Shown: positions 16,955 through 26,159, counted from the stretch's first letter. The stretch is 64,000 nt of DNA from CAZSDU01 sp964605775 (GCA_964605775.1 CAZSDU010000003.1:62001-126000); one strand, 5' to 3'. Numbers and translations are program-made. Notes: generated from the letters alone by a model not told the origin.

Positions 16955-18592
16955 ATGAAAAAAAGATCCTATGAGGTTTCAGGCCATGTCATCGATGTGG
17001 TGGGACAGCGTATTTACCAGGGAACCCTGGTCATCAATGAAGGTAAAATTACCGATATTCGGGAAGAACCAGTCCATTCAGATCAATATATTGCCCCCGG
17101 GCTGGTGGATGCTCACATTCATATTGAAAGCTCCATGCTGATTCCTTCTGAATTTGCTCGTTTGGCCTCTGTTCATGGAACTGTCGCCACCGTATCCGAT
17201 CCTCATGAGATCGCGAATGTTTTGGGCATTGAAGGGGTTAAATTCATGATCGAAAATGGGGAAAGTGTCCCCTTTAAATTTTTCTTCGGCGCTCCTTCCT
17301 GTGTCCCGGCAACATCTTTCGAAACAGCCGGAGCACGTTTGGGGGTTGAAGAAGTGAAGGAGCTGCTCCGGATGAAAGAAGTCAAATACCTTTCAGAGAT
17401 GATGAATTTCCCAGGCGTCCTGTTCCAGGATAAAGAAGTCATGGCAAAACTGGAGCTGGCAAAAAAAATCGCTAAACCCATTGATGGACATGCCCCAGGA
17501 GTTAGGGGTGAGGATGCAAAAAAATATATCCTGGCCGGGATAAGTACCGATCATGAATGCTATACCAAAGAAGAAGCCCTTGAAAAAATCAGATATGGGA
17601 TGAAAATCCTGATCAGAGAAGGCAGTGCGGCAAAAAACTTTGAAGCACTTAGCAGCCTGATCGAAGAATATCCGGATATGGTAATGCTTTGCTCCGATGA
17701 TAAACATCCGAATGACCTGGCTCTCGGACATATCAACGAATTAATCATCCGTGCGCTTAATAAAGGTTATGACCTTATGAAAGTTTTGAGGTGCTGTACA
17801 TTTAATCCGGTCCGACATTACGGACTGGAAGTAGGCTTACTGCAGAAAGGGGATCCTGCTGATTTTATGGTTGTGGATAATTTAAAAGATTTCAGGATAA
17901 AGGCATCATTTATAGCGGGAGAAAAAGTTGCGGAGGGCGAACATACCTGCATTCAATCAGTGCAAGCCGAAGCCTGTAACAATTTTAATATCGGGTTGAT
18001 GAATAGAAATGAACTGATATTAAAACCGGGTGGGTCAACCATAAAGGTTCAAAAAGCATTGGAAGGGCAACTCATCACAGAGATGATTCTAGCTGAACCA
18101 AAAATCATCCTGGATAATGTAGTCAGCGATCCTGACAGAGATATTTTAAAGCTTGTGGTTAAAAACCGTTATGATGAAGCCCCTGCAGCCATCGGTTTTA
18201 TCGGGAATATTGGACTGAAAAGGGGAGCGCTGGCTTCATGTGTAGCCCATGACAGCCATAATATCCTTGCCATGGGGGCGGATGATGACTCAATTTTTAG
18301 AGCCATTAACCTGATCATTGAATCCAGGGGTGGAATTTCACTCGTGGATGGATTACATGAAATTATTCTCCCTCTGCCTTATGCTGGTATTATGTCAGGG
18401 GACAATGGTTATTTGGTGGCAAAGAAATACGACTGGATGGATAAAAAAACCAAGGAGATGGGTTGTACCCTGTCCGCTCCTTACATGACCCTCTCTTTTA
18501 TGGCTCTGCTGGTGATCCCTGCTCTGAAATTAAGCGATAAGGGATTATTTGATGGAACACGGTTTAGTTTTACGGATATCTTTGAAAAATAA
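16955..18592 (+). CDS. ade: Adenine deaminase (amidohydrolase family)
   Basis: Ade converts adenine to hypoxanthine and ammonia in purine salvage, which can feed Hpt (encoded at 42348). The 545-residue protein has the amidohydrolase metal motif DAHIHIES (near residue 52), the motif SDPHEIANV, a further ligand region GHAPG, and the CSDDKHPNDLALGHI block typical of Ade. The C-terminal Ade domain follows (GGISLVDG, PLPYAGIMS). It is 25 bp after rlmN. Confidence 0.95.
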   Translation: MKKRSYEVSGHVIDVVGQRIYQGTLVINEGKITDIREEPVHSDQYIAPGLVDAHIHIESSMLIPSEFARLASVHGTVATVSDPHEIANVLGIEGVKFMIENGESVPFKFFFGAPSCVPATSFETAGARLGVEEVKELLRMKEVKYLSEMMNFPGVLFQDKEVMAKLELAKKIAKPIDGHAPGVRGEDAKKYILAGISTDHECYTKEEALEKIRYGMKILIREGSAAKNFEALSSLIEEYPDMVMLCSDDKHPNDLALGHINELIIRALNKGYDLMKVLRCCTFNPVRHYGLEVGLLQKGDPADFMVVDNLKDFRIKASFIAGEKVAEGEHTCIQSVQAEACNNFNIGLMNRNELILKPGGSTIKVQKALEGQLITEMILAEPKIILDNVVSDPDRDILKLVVKNRYDEAPAAIGFIGNIGLKRGALASCVAHDSHNILAMGADDDSIFRAINLIIESRGGISLVDGLHEIILPLPYAGIMSGDNGYLVAKKYDWMDKKTKEMGCTLSAPYMTLSFMALLVIPALKLSDKGLFDGTRFSFTDIFEK

Positions 18593-18630
18593 AGAAACAT
18601 GTATGTATTTATTTGTATGATATATTTTTA

Positions 18631-18638
18631 TATATTTG
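18631..18638 (+). promoter_or_regulatory. -7 promoter element upstream of the ArsR-type regulator
   Basis: TATATTTG is an exact TAnnTTTG box 22 bp before the ATG at 18661. A TTTG at 18612-18615 may be the -33 element (15-bp spacing). The surrounding sequence is very AT-rich and partly self-complementary, so an operator for autoregulation could overlap it. Confidence 0.55.
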
Positions 18639-18660
18639 TACTGTTAAAAACCATATTACA

Positions 18661-18963
18661 ATGAAGAAAAAAAACACCCTTGATCTCCAGAAATTGGAAA
18701 TGGCAGCCAGTAAGTTACGGGCCATTGCTCATCCCATGCGTATCGCCATCATTGATCTGCTGACTGAAAACAAAAAACTCACCGTCACCCAGATTTATGA
18801 GCATTTGAATATTGAACAGGCCTCCGCCTCCCATCACCTGAATATATTAAAAAACAAAGGATTACTTGAGTCAAAGCGCAATGGGAAAATGATTTATTAT
18901 TCCCTGAAGCTCCAGGTATTGTCCAACGTGATTGATTGTATTAACCAGTGCGTGATGGCTTAA
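18661..18963 (+). CDS. ArsR-family winged-helix transcriptional regulator
   Basis: A 100-residue protein that is almost entirely an ArsR-type winged helix (LRAIAHPMRIAIIDLL, then IEQASASHHLNILKNKGLL as recognition helix, and SKRNGKMIYYSL as the wing). The ELCVCDL metal site of classical ArsR is absent. Two cysteines four residues apart, Cys93 and Cys97 (DCINQC), lie in the last helix and might form a metal or redox site. I chose the ATG at 18661 because it follows the -7 box; an upstream in-frame ATG lies before that box. No obvious target operon is adjacent except the gene itself. Confidence 0.88.
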   Translation: MKKKNTLDLQKLEMAASKLRAIAHPMRIAIIDLLTENKKLTVTQIYEHLNIEQASASHHLNILKNKGLLESKRNGKMIYYSLKLQVLSNVIDCINQCVMA

Positions 18964-18974
18964 GCCTGGATGGT

Positions 18975-20744
18975 TTACATCTCCCAGCTTTCTTCAACAT
19001 CCCAATTGGCACGGATTTCAATTGGTTTAAAGAAGTAATTTACCTTTTCAGGTTGAAGTTTTTTTCGATAGTTTCCTGTATCCCATCGCTGATTCCGGTT
19101 ACGATCGGAGATTACTTTAATTTTGAATTTACCAGGATTAAGATATTCAAATTTTACCTTTCCTGATTGATTCACAATTTTTTCCTCCACCAGGCTTTCC
19201 TTCTCTGTCAATAATTGAACAAGGTACTGTTGAGATTGATCCTTAAATGCCATGGTGAGGACAAGAGATCCATACTCCTTGGCCGCTTTGGTTTTAAAAG
19301 TCTGGATCAAAGTGTCGTTGGTAAGTTGGTTGATCCCGAAGAAACAGGAATCAGGGATAAACAGGGTATATGATTTTTCTTCCTTCCAGTGATAATGGAT
19401 TTGGATTTTCCTGAGGATGCTGTCTGAAAAATTGATTTTGGGATTCAGGGTATCTTTCCCGTCAATAAGCAAAACTTTTGAAAAATCCCATTGGGATAAT
19501 GGGTAAGAAAATTGAAGACTGAGGTTGCTTTTGAATTGGTTAAACGCGTTAGAACCGGCATTTGAACTTATTCCAAGTCTATCAGCTCCTGTTTCTTTTT
19601 TATCACTTTTCCTTTTCGGGGTTTTTATTTTCAAATCGATCCGTACAGTATCCAGAATACTATCCCGATCCATGATGGACAGGATCAGCGAGTCTTTTTC
19701 CGGATTCATCAGCCACAGGGTAAGGCTGTCTTTTTTTGTTGAATACTCTTCCCTGCACCAAGAAGTGATGGAGTCTAGGTTTAAAGGGTCTAATTGAAGT
19801 GACCTGACCGGGTATTTAAACAAAATCATGATCATACCCCTCCGGGGTACATTGATTTTTAATATACGCTGGATGGAATCCGGTTCATCAAAAAGATGTA
19901 ATTCATAAACAGGGAAGGTGGGTTTGACTGTTATCAGGCTATCCTTTTTTACTGTTTTTGAAGTATCACTTTTCATAGAGTCAGCAGTAAGGATATAGCT
20001 TGCCTGGACAAGACTGTCGAGGAATCCGATTTTTTCAGCGGGCTGGTTAAAGATATAATCATTATTCTGGTCGACTACGGCTAACAGCATATAATCCGCT
20101 TTCCTAAGGTTGGCCAGATGAAATTCTCCCTTCTCGTTGGTTTTTGTAAGGTAAAACGGGGGCAGTCTGAAGGGCAGAGAATCAAACGGAAGCGTATCAC
20201 AATTATTCAGATATAGGACCGCAAAAACCTCTTTCTGGGGTTGAAGATCAAAGGCACTGACAACTTTTCCATGAATGCTGAGTGAATCAACATATTTTCC
20301 TGTGGAAAACACATAGGTAAATCCGTTCAGCACGTTATTTTCCGTAATGTCGTTAATGGCATTGCCAAAATTTATGGAATAGGTTGTATTTGCCCGGAGG
20401 CTGTCTTCCAGTTTTATGATCAGTGATTTCCCCCTCAGGCGGTAGTCTGGTAATTTATTGAGGAGAGGAGAGAATATAATTTCATTCAATGGGTTTTTCA
20501 GGTTGATGAATTCATCGAAATCTATCCTGATGGTATTGCCTTTAAAAAGGGCAGATGAATTAGGTGGAGCACATGCTTTTATGTGTGGTGGTTTGATGTC
20601 TTTAGGTCCACCTTCCGGGCTGACCGGATTGGCGCAACGAAATAAGCAAAGGGAGGTGATCAACAGAAAGGAAAGGAAGAAAATGAGTCTTTTGCAGGAC
20701 ACAGGATATGTTTTACTTGAAGTTTGAATGGTCAAATTTACCAA
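18975..20744 (-). CDS. Lipoprotein with N-terminal SbsA/Big_5-type Ig-like domain
   Basis: The 589-residue protein starts at a TTG (no ATG is available before the signal peptide) and has a lipoprotein signal with LFRC as lipobox, followed by the typical NPVSPEGGPKDIKPP segment. The next about 100 residues (FDEFINLKNPLNEIIFSP, TYSINFGNAINDI, YVFSTG) form the Big_5/SbsA Ig-like domain found at the start of many large Bacteroidota lipoproteins. A carboxypeptidase-regulatory-like beta region and further beta-rich segments follow (ADYMLLAVVDQNNDYIFN, KFKIKVISDRNRNQRWD). Function is unknown; it is probably attached to the outer membrane. It is convergent with the ArsR gene (11-bp gap) and divergent from yebC. 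Confidence 0.82.
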   Translation of the reverse strand: MVNLTIQTSSKTYPVSCKRLIFFLSFLLITSLCLFRCANPVSPEGGPKDIKPPHIKACAPPNSSALFKGNTIRIDFDEFINLKNPLNEIIFSPLLNKLPDYRLRGKSLIIKLEDSLRANTTYSINFGNAINDITENNVLNGFTYVFSTGKYVDSLSIHGKVVSAFDLQPQKEVFAVLYLNNCDTLPFDSLPFRLPPFYLTKTNEKGEFHLANLRKADYMLLAVVDQNNDYIFNQPAEKIGFLDSLVQASYILTADSMKSDTSKTVKKDSLITVKPTFPVYELHLFDEPDSIQRILKINVPRRGMIMILFKYPVRSLQLDPLNLDSITSWCREEYSTKKDSLTLWLMNPEKDSLILSIMDRDSILDTVRIDLKIKTPKRKSDKKETGADRLGISSNAGSNAFNQFKSNLSLQFSYPLSQWDFSKVLLIDGKDTLNPKINFSDSILRKIQIHYHWKEEKSYTLFIPDSCFFGINQLTNDTLIQTFKTKAAKEYGSLVLTMAFKDQSQQYLVQLLTEKESLVEEKIVNQSGKVKFEYLNPGKFKIKVISDRNRNQRWDTGNYRKKLQPEKVNYFFKPIEIRANWDVEESWEM

Positions 20745-20807
20745 TCGTTTTAATAAGAGAACCTTTTTTTTTATAATTTTACATGGTTAACTAATAACAA
20801 ATGGTTT

Positions 20808-21548
20808 ATGTCAGGGCATAATAAGTGGTCAACAATCAAGCGTAAAAAGGGGGCACTGGATGCCAAGCGCTCAAAAATATTTTCCAAAATCATCAAGGAT
20901 ATTACCATTGCGGTAAAAGAGGGGGGTGCGGATCCGGATGGGAATCCCCGTCTGCGGCTGGCCATTGCCAATGCCAAAGGGGCTTCCATGCCTAAGGATA
21001 ACATCCAGCGGGCCATCAATAAAGGATCTGACAAAGAAGCCGCAGCGCTGATTGAAACCACTTATGAGGGCAAAGGTCCCCATGGTATTGCTATCTTCGT
21101 TGAATGCACCACGGATAACCTTCAGCGTACGGTTTCCAATATTCGGGCATATTTCAACAAACATGGCGGAGAATTGGGTCAAAATGGAATGCTGAACTAT
21201 TTATTTGACCGTAAAGGTGTTTTTATTGTTCCCCAGGGTGATCTTCAGCAGGATGAATTTGAGATGGAGGTGATTGATGCCGGGGCGGAAGACCTTAGTC
21301 TGGAGGAGGGGATTTTTACTATAACCACTGCCATGGAAGATTTTGGAAGCATGATTAAGAAGCTCGAACAACTAAAAGTTGAACCCGAGAGTGCTTCCCT
21401 TCAGAGAATTCCAAAAACCACGATTACCCTTGATGAAGATGCCACCCGTAAAGTATTGAAATTGGTTGACATCATCGAAGAGGATGAAGATGTTCAGAAT
21501 GTTTTTCACAATCTGAACATCACCGATGAAATGGCAGAAAAGCTTTAA
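20808..21548 (+). CDS. YebC/PmpR/TACO1-family protein
   Basis: A 246-residue protein with the diagnostic start MSGHNKWSTIKRKKG and the GGxLGxxG-like block GGELGQNGMLNYLF. Members have been described as transcriptional regulators and as translation factors that relieve ribosome stalling (TACO1, YebC). The sequence does not decide between these. It is transcribed alone and its stop overlaps the stop of the convergent response-regulator gene by 4 bp. Confidence 0.94.
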   Translation: MSGHNKWSTIKRKKGALDAKRSKIFSKIIKDITIAVKEGGADPDGNPRLRLAIANAKGASMPKDNIQRAINKGSDKEAAALIETTYEGKGPHGIAIFVECTTDNLQRTVSNIRAYFNKHGGELGQNGMLNYLFDRKGVFIVPQGDLQQDEFEMEVIDAGAEDLSLEEGIFTITTAMEDFGSMIKKLEQLKVEPESASLQRIPKTTITLDEDATRKVLKLVDIIEEDEDVQNVFHNLNITDEMAEKL

Positions 21549-22516
21549 ACCTCGCAGATATATTGCGTGAGGTTAATTCCTTTGTGTAATTCAAGTTTTT
21601 TTCTGAGCCTAATCCGTGAAATTTCTGTACTTGGTGAGGTGATCTTCAGAATATGTGAAATTTCTTTTGTGTTTAGATTCATTCGCAGCAAGGCACATAA
21701 TTTATGGTCATTGGGGGTCAGTTGCGGATATTTTTTTCTCAGACGGTCAAAGAATCCTGGGTGTATTTTTTCAAAATGGGCTTTGATCCTGTACCAGTCG
21801 TTATCGAACTTGATGTTTTCATCGATGGTTTTAAGCACTCTTGCAATATCGTTACGGTTGATGTTCTTCTCCACTTTCAGCAAGCGATTAATATCTTTTT
21901 TTATCAACCCAATGATCTTGTTTTTCTGGGAAATAAAAATAGAGGAAGTAGCCAGTTCACGGTTGATGAGGTCTAATTCCATCTGATGTTTTTGTTTTAA
22001 AAGCTGGTTGACTTTTTGTTCAGCTTTGATCCGTTCCTGAAGTCGTTGATTTCTTTCTTTTTCCGCTTTTTCCCGGTTTTCGATTTCTGATTTTAACTCG
22101 GAAATGATTCTTTCGTTGGTAATTTCCAGGTTACGCTGATAGTTGGCGACTTCAATGGCTGCACGGATCTGGTCAATGTCCACGGGCTTGAACAGGTAAG
22201 CATAAGGTTTAAGCGAGAAAGATTTCAGGAAGACTTCGCTTTTATTCATGGAGGTCAGAAAGATGATTCCGCAGTTATAGTTTTCGGTCAGGATACGCGC
22301 CGCTTCAATGCCATCCATTTTGCCTGCGAGACGGACATCCATGATGACAATATCCGGCTCTTTGTCATTTTCTTTAAGTGCTGCAATATTTTCTACCGCG
22401 TGTTCACCCTTGGTATCAATTCCCATTACTTCGTAACCGAAAGCAATGAGTTTTGATCTCAGATCGTGGGCGATGATCAGTTCATCCTCAACGATGTATA
22501 AGCTTATTGGCGCCAT
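21545..22516 (-). CDS. Response regulator with receiver, coiled-coil and C-terminal LuxR-like helix-turn-helix
   Basis: The 323-residue protein has an N-terminal receiver domain (acidic pair in VEDELIIAHD, phospho-acceptor Asp in IVIMDVRLAGKMDG, conserved Lys in LFKPVD). A strongly charged coiled-coil (about residues 130-175) follows, then a C-terminal LuxR-like domain (LTPNDHKLCALLRMNLNTKEISHIL) of the sort also found fused to Bacteroidota sensor proteins. No histidine kinase is adjacent. It lies 18 bp downstream of ackA on the same strand, so the two are probably co-transcribed, which raises the possibility of acetyl-phosphate as a phospho-donor (inference). Confidence 0.9.
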   Translation of the reverse strand: MAPISLYIVEDELIIAHDLRSKLIAFGYEVMGIDTKGEHAVENIAALKENDKEPDIVIMDVRLAGKMDGIEAARILTENYNCGIIFLTSMNKSEVFLKSFSLKPYAYLFKPVDIDQIRAAIEVANYQRNLEITNERIISELKSEIENREKAEKERNQRLQERIKAEQKVNQLLKQKHQMELDLINRELATSSIFISQKNKIIGLIKKDINRLLKVEKNINRNDIARVLKTIDENIKFDNDWYRIKAHFEKIHPGFFDRLRKKYPQLTPNDHKLCALLRMNLNTKEISHILKITSPSTEISRIRLRKKLELHKGINLTQYICEV

Positions 22517-22534
22517 AAGATATGTGTTTTAAAG

Positions 22535-23752
22535 TTAAATGCGGAAATCTGCATGGTTAATGATATTATAAGTGTCAATGGCAATTACCAGTTCTTCATT
22601 GGTTGGCATCACCATGGCCACAACTTTTGACCCGGGTTTGGTCAGTATGACTTCCCTGCCTTTTATCTGATCATTCCGGGCCGGATCAAAATCAATGCCC
22701 AGGAATTCCATTCCATCAAGGATCCTTTTTCGGGTATCGGGATCATTTTCGCCTATTCCACCAGAAAGAATGATGAGGTCAACCCCCTTCATTGCGGCCG
22801 CATAGGCGCCAATATATTTTTTTACCCGGTAGGCATACATGTCAAGGGCAAGCTGTGCCCGTTCAACACCTTCACTGGCTGCTTTTTCAACGTCACGCAT
22901 ATCATAAGATATGCCAGAAATTCCAAAAACCCCGCTTTTTTTATTGAACAGGGCATTAGTGTCTTTGATACTCAGGTTTTCTTTTTCGGCAAGGTATAGC
23001 AGGACGCCTAGATCAACATCTCCGCTTCGGGTTCCCATCATTAATCCTTCCAGTGGCGTAAAGCCCATGGAAGTGTCGATGGATTTTTCATTTTGAATGG
23101 CGGCCACAGAAGACCCATTGCCCAGATGGCAGGTGATGATATTTATATGATGATAATCTTTTCCCAGGAATTTGCAGGCTTTACGGGCAATATACTGATG
23201 AGAAGTTCCATGAAAACCGTATCTGCGAATTTTGTAATTTTCATAGTATTCATAAGGAATGGCATATAAATAGGAGTAAGCAGGCATGGTCTGGTGGAAA
23301 GAAGTGTCGAATACAGCTACCTGAGGAATGTCTGGAAGAATGGCTTCCATCGAAAGGATTCCTTTCAGGTTTGCGGGGTTATGAAGCGGTGCCAGTTCAA
23401 TGCATTTTTCAATGTCTTTCTTGACGGCCTCTGTGATTCTAACGCTGGTTTTGAAATTTTCCCCTCCATGCGCAACCCTATGGCCGACGGCAGCAATTTC
23501 CTTTTCATCGGTGATCACCCCTTGAATAGGATCTTTAAGGGTCTTCAGAATAAGGTTTATTCCAACCTGATGGTTGGGCACTTCCTGATTGATTTTATAT
23601 TTTGGTTTGGAAGGAACCTGATGTACAAGTTCGCTTTTTTCCAATCCAATCCTGTCAAGCAATCCCTTGGATAAAAGCCTGGCTTCTTCTTTAACTTCAA
23701 TGAGCTGGTACTTGATTGACGAGCTGCCACAATTTAACACGAGAATTTTCAT
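22535..23752 (-). CDS. ackA: Acetate kinase
   Basis: AckA interconverts acetyl-phosphate plus ADP with acetate plus ATP, a substrate-level phosphorylation step in fermentation. The ATG at 23752 gives a 405-residue protein starting MKILVLNCGSSSIKYQL, the ASKHA-family N-terminal motif; an upstream in-frame TTG would add two residues. Other family blocks are AHRVAHGG (as VGHRVAHGGE), VFDTSFHQTMP, YGFHGTSHQYI, TCHLGNGSSV and GGIGENDP. Phosphotransacetylase is not in the window. It is followed by an orphan response regulator. Confidence 0.97.
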   Translation of the reverse strand: MKILVLNCGSSSIKYQLIEVKEEARLLSKGLLDRIGLEKSELVHQVPSKPKYKINQEVPNHQVGINLILKTLKDPIQGVITDEKEIAAVGHRVAHGGENFKTSVRITEAVKKDIEKCIELAPLHNPANLKGILSMEAILPDIPQVAVFDTSFHQTMPAYSYLYAIPYEYYENYKIRRYGFHGTSHQYIARKACKFLGKDYHHINIITCHLGNGSSVAAIQNEKSIDTSMGFTPLEGLMMGTRSGDVDLGVLLYLAEKENLSIKDTNALFNKKSGVFGISGISYDMRDVEKAASEGVERAQLALDMYAYRVKKYIGAYAAAMKGVDLIILSGGIGENDPDTRKRILDGMEFLGIDFDPARNDQIKGREVILTKPGSKVVAMVMPTNEELVIAIDTYNIINHADFRI

Positions 23753-23784
23753 TTGCAAAAGAATTTTTTATATAAGGTGTATAA

Positions 23785-23814
23785 CAAAATTATCAGTATG
23801 TTAGGGTGAGCAAA
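23785..23814 (-). promoter_or_regulatory. Promoter of ackA (minus strand)
   Basis: Read on the minus strand, TTTG (23814-23811) is followed after 18 bp by TAATTTTG (23792-23785), an excellent -33/-7 pair of the Bacteroidota type, about 33 bp before the ackA ATG. A second possible -7 box, TATCTTTG, lies at 23818-23811 and overlaps the -33. Confidence 0.6.
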
Positions 23815-23934
23815 GATAAAGAATATTGTCATAAATTCAAGGGTTATGGAAATTTTTTTTTCTTGGGGTTATGGTCATTATATGGACAATTTTCACAAAA
23901 ACACCGGGCTTGAGGTCAGTTCAATTTTTAATTG

Positions 23935-23942
23935 TATTTTTG
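23935..23942 (+). promoter_or_regulatory. -7 promoter element upstream of the GH3-family gene
   Basis: TATTTTTG fits TAnnTTTG and lies 22 bp before the ATG at 23965; a TTG at 23910-23912 is at a plausible -33 distance. The region is AT-rich, so chance matches are possible. Confidence 0.4.
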
Positions 23943-23964
23943 GTTTTTAATTGACCTCTTATTC

Positions 23965-25488
23965 ATGGCATTGATTAATACAGTCGTTTCTTGGCTGATG
24001 AAAAAACGTATTCATCAGATAGAACTGTTCATGAAATATCCCTATGAGGTTCAGACGGAATGGTTAAAAAAATTACTTTCCCAAGCAAAAAATACTGATT
24101 TTGGGAAGCAATTTCATTTCCAATCCATTTTGAACCCGGATCAATATCGTGAGCGGGTTCCCATACAGGATTATGAAAGCCTTAAACCCTATATTGAACG
24201 TCTCAGAACGGGCGAACAGAACCTTCTTTGGCCATCTGAGATCAAGTGGTTTGCAAAATCTTCCGGAACTACCAACGATAAAAGTAAGTTTATACCAGTG
24301 AGCCAGGAAGCCCTGGAAGAATGTCATTTTAAAGGAGGGAAAGATCTTTTATCGATCTATTGCAATAACAATCCCAACACCCAGCTTTTCGACGGAAAAG
24401 CAATTGCCATGGGAGGTTCCCATCAGATCATGGAAATCAGTAATGAGTCATTTTATTATCAGGGAGATCTTTCTGCCATCCTGATTCAAAATCTTCCTGC
24501 CTGGGTTGAGTTTTTACGCACTCCGAATTTATCTATTGCCCTGATGGATGAGTGGGAGAGTAAAATTGAAAAAATGGCAAGAGCCACGATTCCGCATAAT
24601 GTCACCAATATCTCCGGTGTACCTTCCTGGACGCTTCTGCTTTTTAAACGGGTACTTGAAATTACCGGCAAATCAAATTTGCTGGAAGTCTGGCCAGGGT
24701 TTGAGCTGTTCATTCATGGAGGGGTTAACTTTGCCCCTTATCGCGAGCAATTTTCCCTGCTCTTTCCTTCACATCAGGTCAATTACCTTGAAACCTATAA
24801 TGCTTCAGAAGGATTCTTTGGCATTCAAGACAGAGATGAAGCAGATGATATGTTGTTAATGCTTGACTATGGAATTTTTTACGAGTTTGTTCCCATGGAC
24901 CAGCTTGAAGCGGATCATCCAAAAAGCCTGGGGCTTGATCAGGTGGAAATAAATGTCAATTATGCCCTGGTCATTACCACCAATGCCGGTTTATGGCGCT
25001 ACTTGATCGGGGATACCGTACAGTTTACCTCCCTGAATCCATACAGGATCAGGATAAGCGGCCGGACCAGGAATTTTATCAATGCTTTCGGGGAAGAAAT
25101 GATTGTAGACAATGCAGAAAGAGCAATCTCCATAGCGTGTGAACGATGCCACGCCATCATTACTGAATATACGGCTGCACCGGTTTATTCTGACGGAGCA
25201 CAAAAAGGAGCCCATGAATGGTTAATTGAATTTGAAAAACCACCCTCTGATCTTGCGTTTTTTGCAAATATTCTGGATAATGCTTTAAAGTCGCTCAATT
25301 CCGACTATGAAGCAAAAAGATACCATAACCTGATTCTTGGCGAACCTATCATCAGGATGGTTCCGGAGAATACTTTTTATACCTGGCTCAGATCGAAAGG
25401 GAAATTAGGTGGTCAACACAAAGTACCCAGGCTATTCAACAACCGAAAATATATTGAAGAAATACTACAGATGATGAATCAGAGTTGA
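23965..25488 (+). CDS. GH3 (auxin-responsive promoter) family acyl-adenylating protein
   Basis: The ATG at 23965 gives 507 residues; an in-frame TTG 33 bp upstream overlaps the -7 box. The protein has the GH3 layout: an ATP/AMP-binding P-loop-like motif KSSGTTNDKSKFIPVS near residue 105, the motif NYLETYNASEGFFGIQ near 285, LWRYLIGDTVQF, and FINAFGEEM. In plants GH3 enzymes adenylate jasmonate or auxin and couple them to amino acids; the substrate of bacterial members is unknown. It lies 34 bp before a deoxynucleoside kinase gene, a pairing that gives no clear clue. Confidence 0.9.
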   Translation: MALINTVVSWLMKKRIHQIELFMKYPYEVQTEWLKKLLSQAKNTDFGKQFHFQSILNPDQYRERVPIQDYESLKPYIERLRTGEQNLLWPSEIKWFAKSSGTTNDKSKFIPVSQEALEECHFKGGKDLLSIYCNNNPNTQLFDGKAIAMGGSHQIMEISNESFYYQGDLSAILIQNLPAWVEFLRTPNLSIALMDEWESKIEKMARATIPHNVTNISGVPSWTLLLFKRVLEITGKSNLLEVWPGFELFIHGGVNFAPYREQFSLLFPSHQVNYLETYNASEGFFGIQDRDEADDMLLMLDYGIFYEFVPMDQLEADHPKSLGLDQVEINVNYALVITTNAGLWRYLIGDTVQFTSLNPYRIRISGRTRNFINAFGEEMIVDNAERAISIACERCHAIITEYTAAPVYSDGAQKGAHEWLIEFEKPPSDLAFFANILDNALKSLNSDYEAKRYHNLILGEPIIRMVPENTFYTWLRSKGKLGGQHKVPRLFNNRKYIEEILQMMNQS

Positions 25489-25497
25489 TCGTTTTTG

Positions 25498-25505
25498 TAT
25501 CTTTG
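25498..25505 (+). promoter_or_regulatory. -7 promoter element upstream of the deoxynucleoside kinase gene
   Basis: TATCTTTG, an exact TAnnTTTG match, lies 17 bp before the ATG at 25523 and just after the stop of the GH3-family gene. Confidence 0.5.
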
Positions 25506-25522
25506 GGTATAAAATAAAAATC

Positions 25523-26137
25523 ATGCACATTGCCATTGCGGGAAATATCGGATCCGGTAAAACGACCCTGAGCGGCTTACTGGCCAAGCACTTTGGTTGG
25601 GAACCCCATTATGAGGATGTAGATACCAATCCTTATCTGAACAGTTTTTATGAAGACATGCAACGCTGGTCGTTCAATCTTCAGATCTATTTTCTTAATA
25701 GCCGTTTTCGTCAGGTCGTCGCCATCAGAAAATCCGGTAAAACGGTGGTTCAGGACCGAACCATTTATGAAGATGCCCATATTTTTGCGCCCAACCTTCA
25801 TTCGATGAACCTTATGAGCACCAGGGATTTTGACAATTATATCTCCCTTTTCGAACTCATGAGTTCTTTTATCCAACCTCCCGATTTATTGATATATCTT
25901 CGAGCCAGCGTCCCGACCCTGGTCAACCAGATTCAGAAAAGGGGAAGGGATTATGAAAATGCCATTCGCCTGGATTACCTGAAAAACCTGAATGAACGTT
26001 ATGAGGAGTGGATTAATAACTACACCCTGGGCAAATTGTTGATCATCGAGGTGGATAACCTGAAAGTCAATGAAAGTGCAGAAGACCTGGGATTGGTCAT
26101 AGACAAAATCAATGCAGAACTGCATGGATTATTCTGA
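25523..26137 (+). CDS. Deoxynucleoside kinase family protein
   Basis: A 204-residue P-loop kinase: Walker A GNIGSGKT (residues 7-14), the DRS-like catalytic motif as DRTIYED (78-84), and a lid arginine region QKRGRDYE. It resembles bacterial deoxyguanosine/deoxyadenosine kinases, which phosphorylate salvaged deoxynucleosides with ATP. The exact nucleoside cannot be read from the sequence. It lies 22 bp upstream of kdsB. Confidence 0.9.
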   Translation: MHIAIAGNIGSGKTTLSGLLAKHFGWEPHYEDVDTNPYLNSFYEDMQRWSFNLQIYFLNSRFRQVVAIRKSGKTVVQDRTIYEDAHIFAPNLHSMNLMSTRDFDNYISLFELMSSFIQPPDLLIYLRASVPTLVNQIQKRGRDYENAIRLDYLKNLNERYEEWINNYTLGKLLIIEVDNLKVNESAEDLGLVIDKINAELHGLF

Positions 26138-26159
26138 TCAGTAACTGAGTACAGGTATT

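Noticed and set aside
19007..19024. TGGCACG resembling a sigma-54 -24 element
   Set aside because: It lies inside the Ig-like lipoprotein gene, and the -12 TTGC element is not present at the correct spacing.
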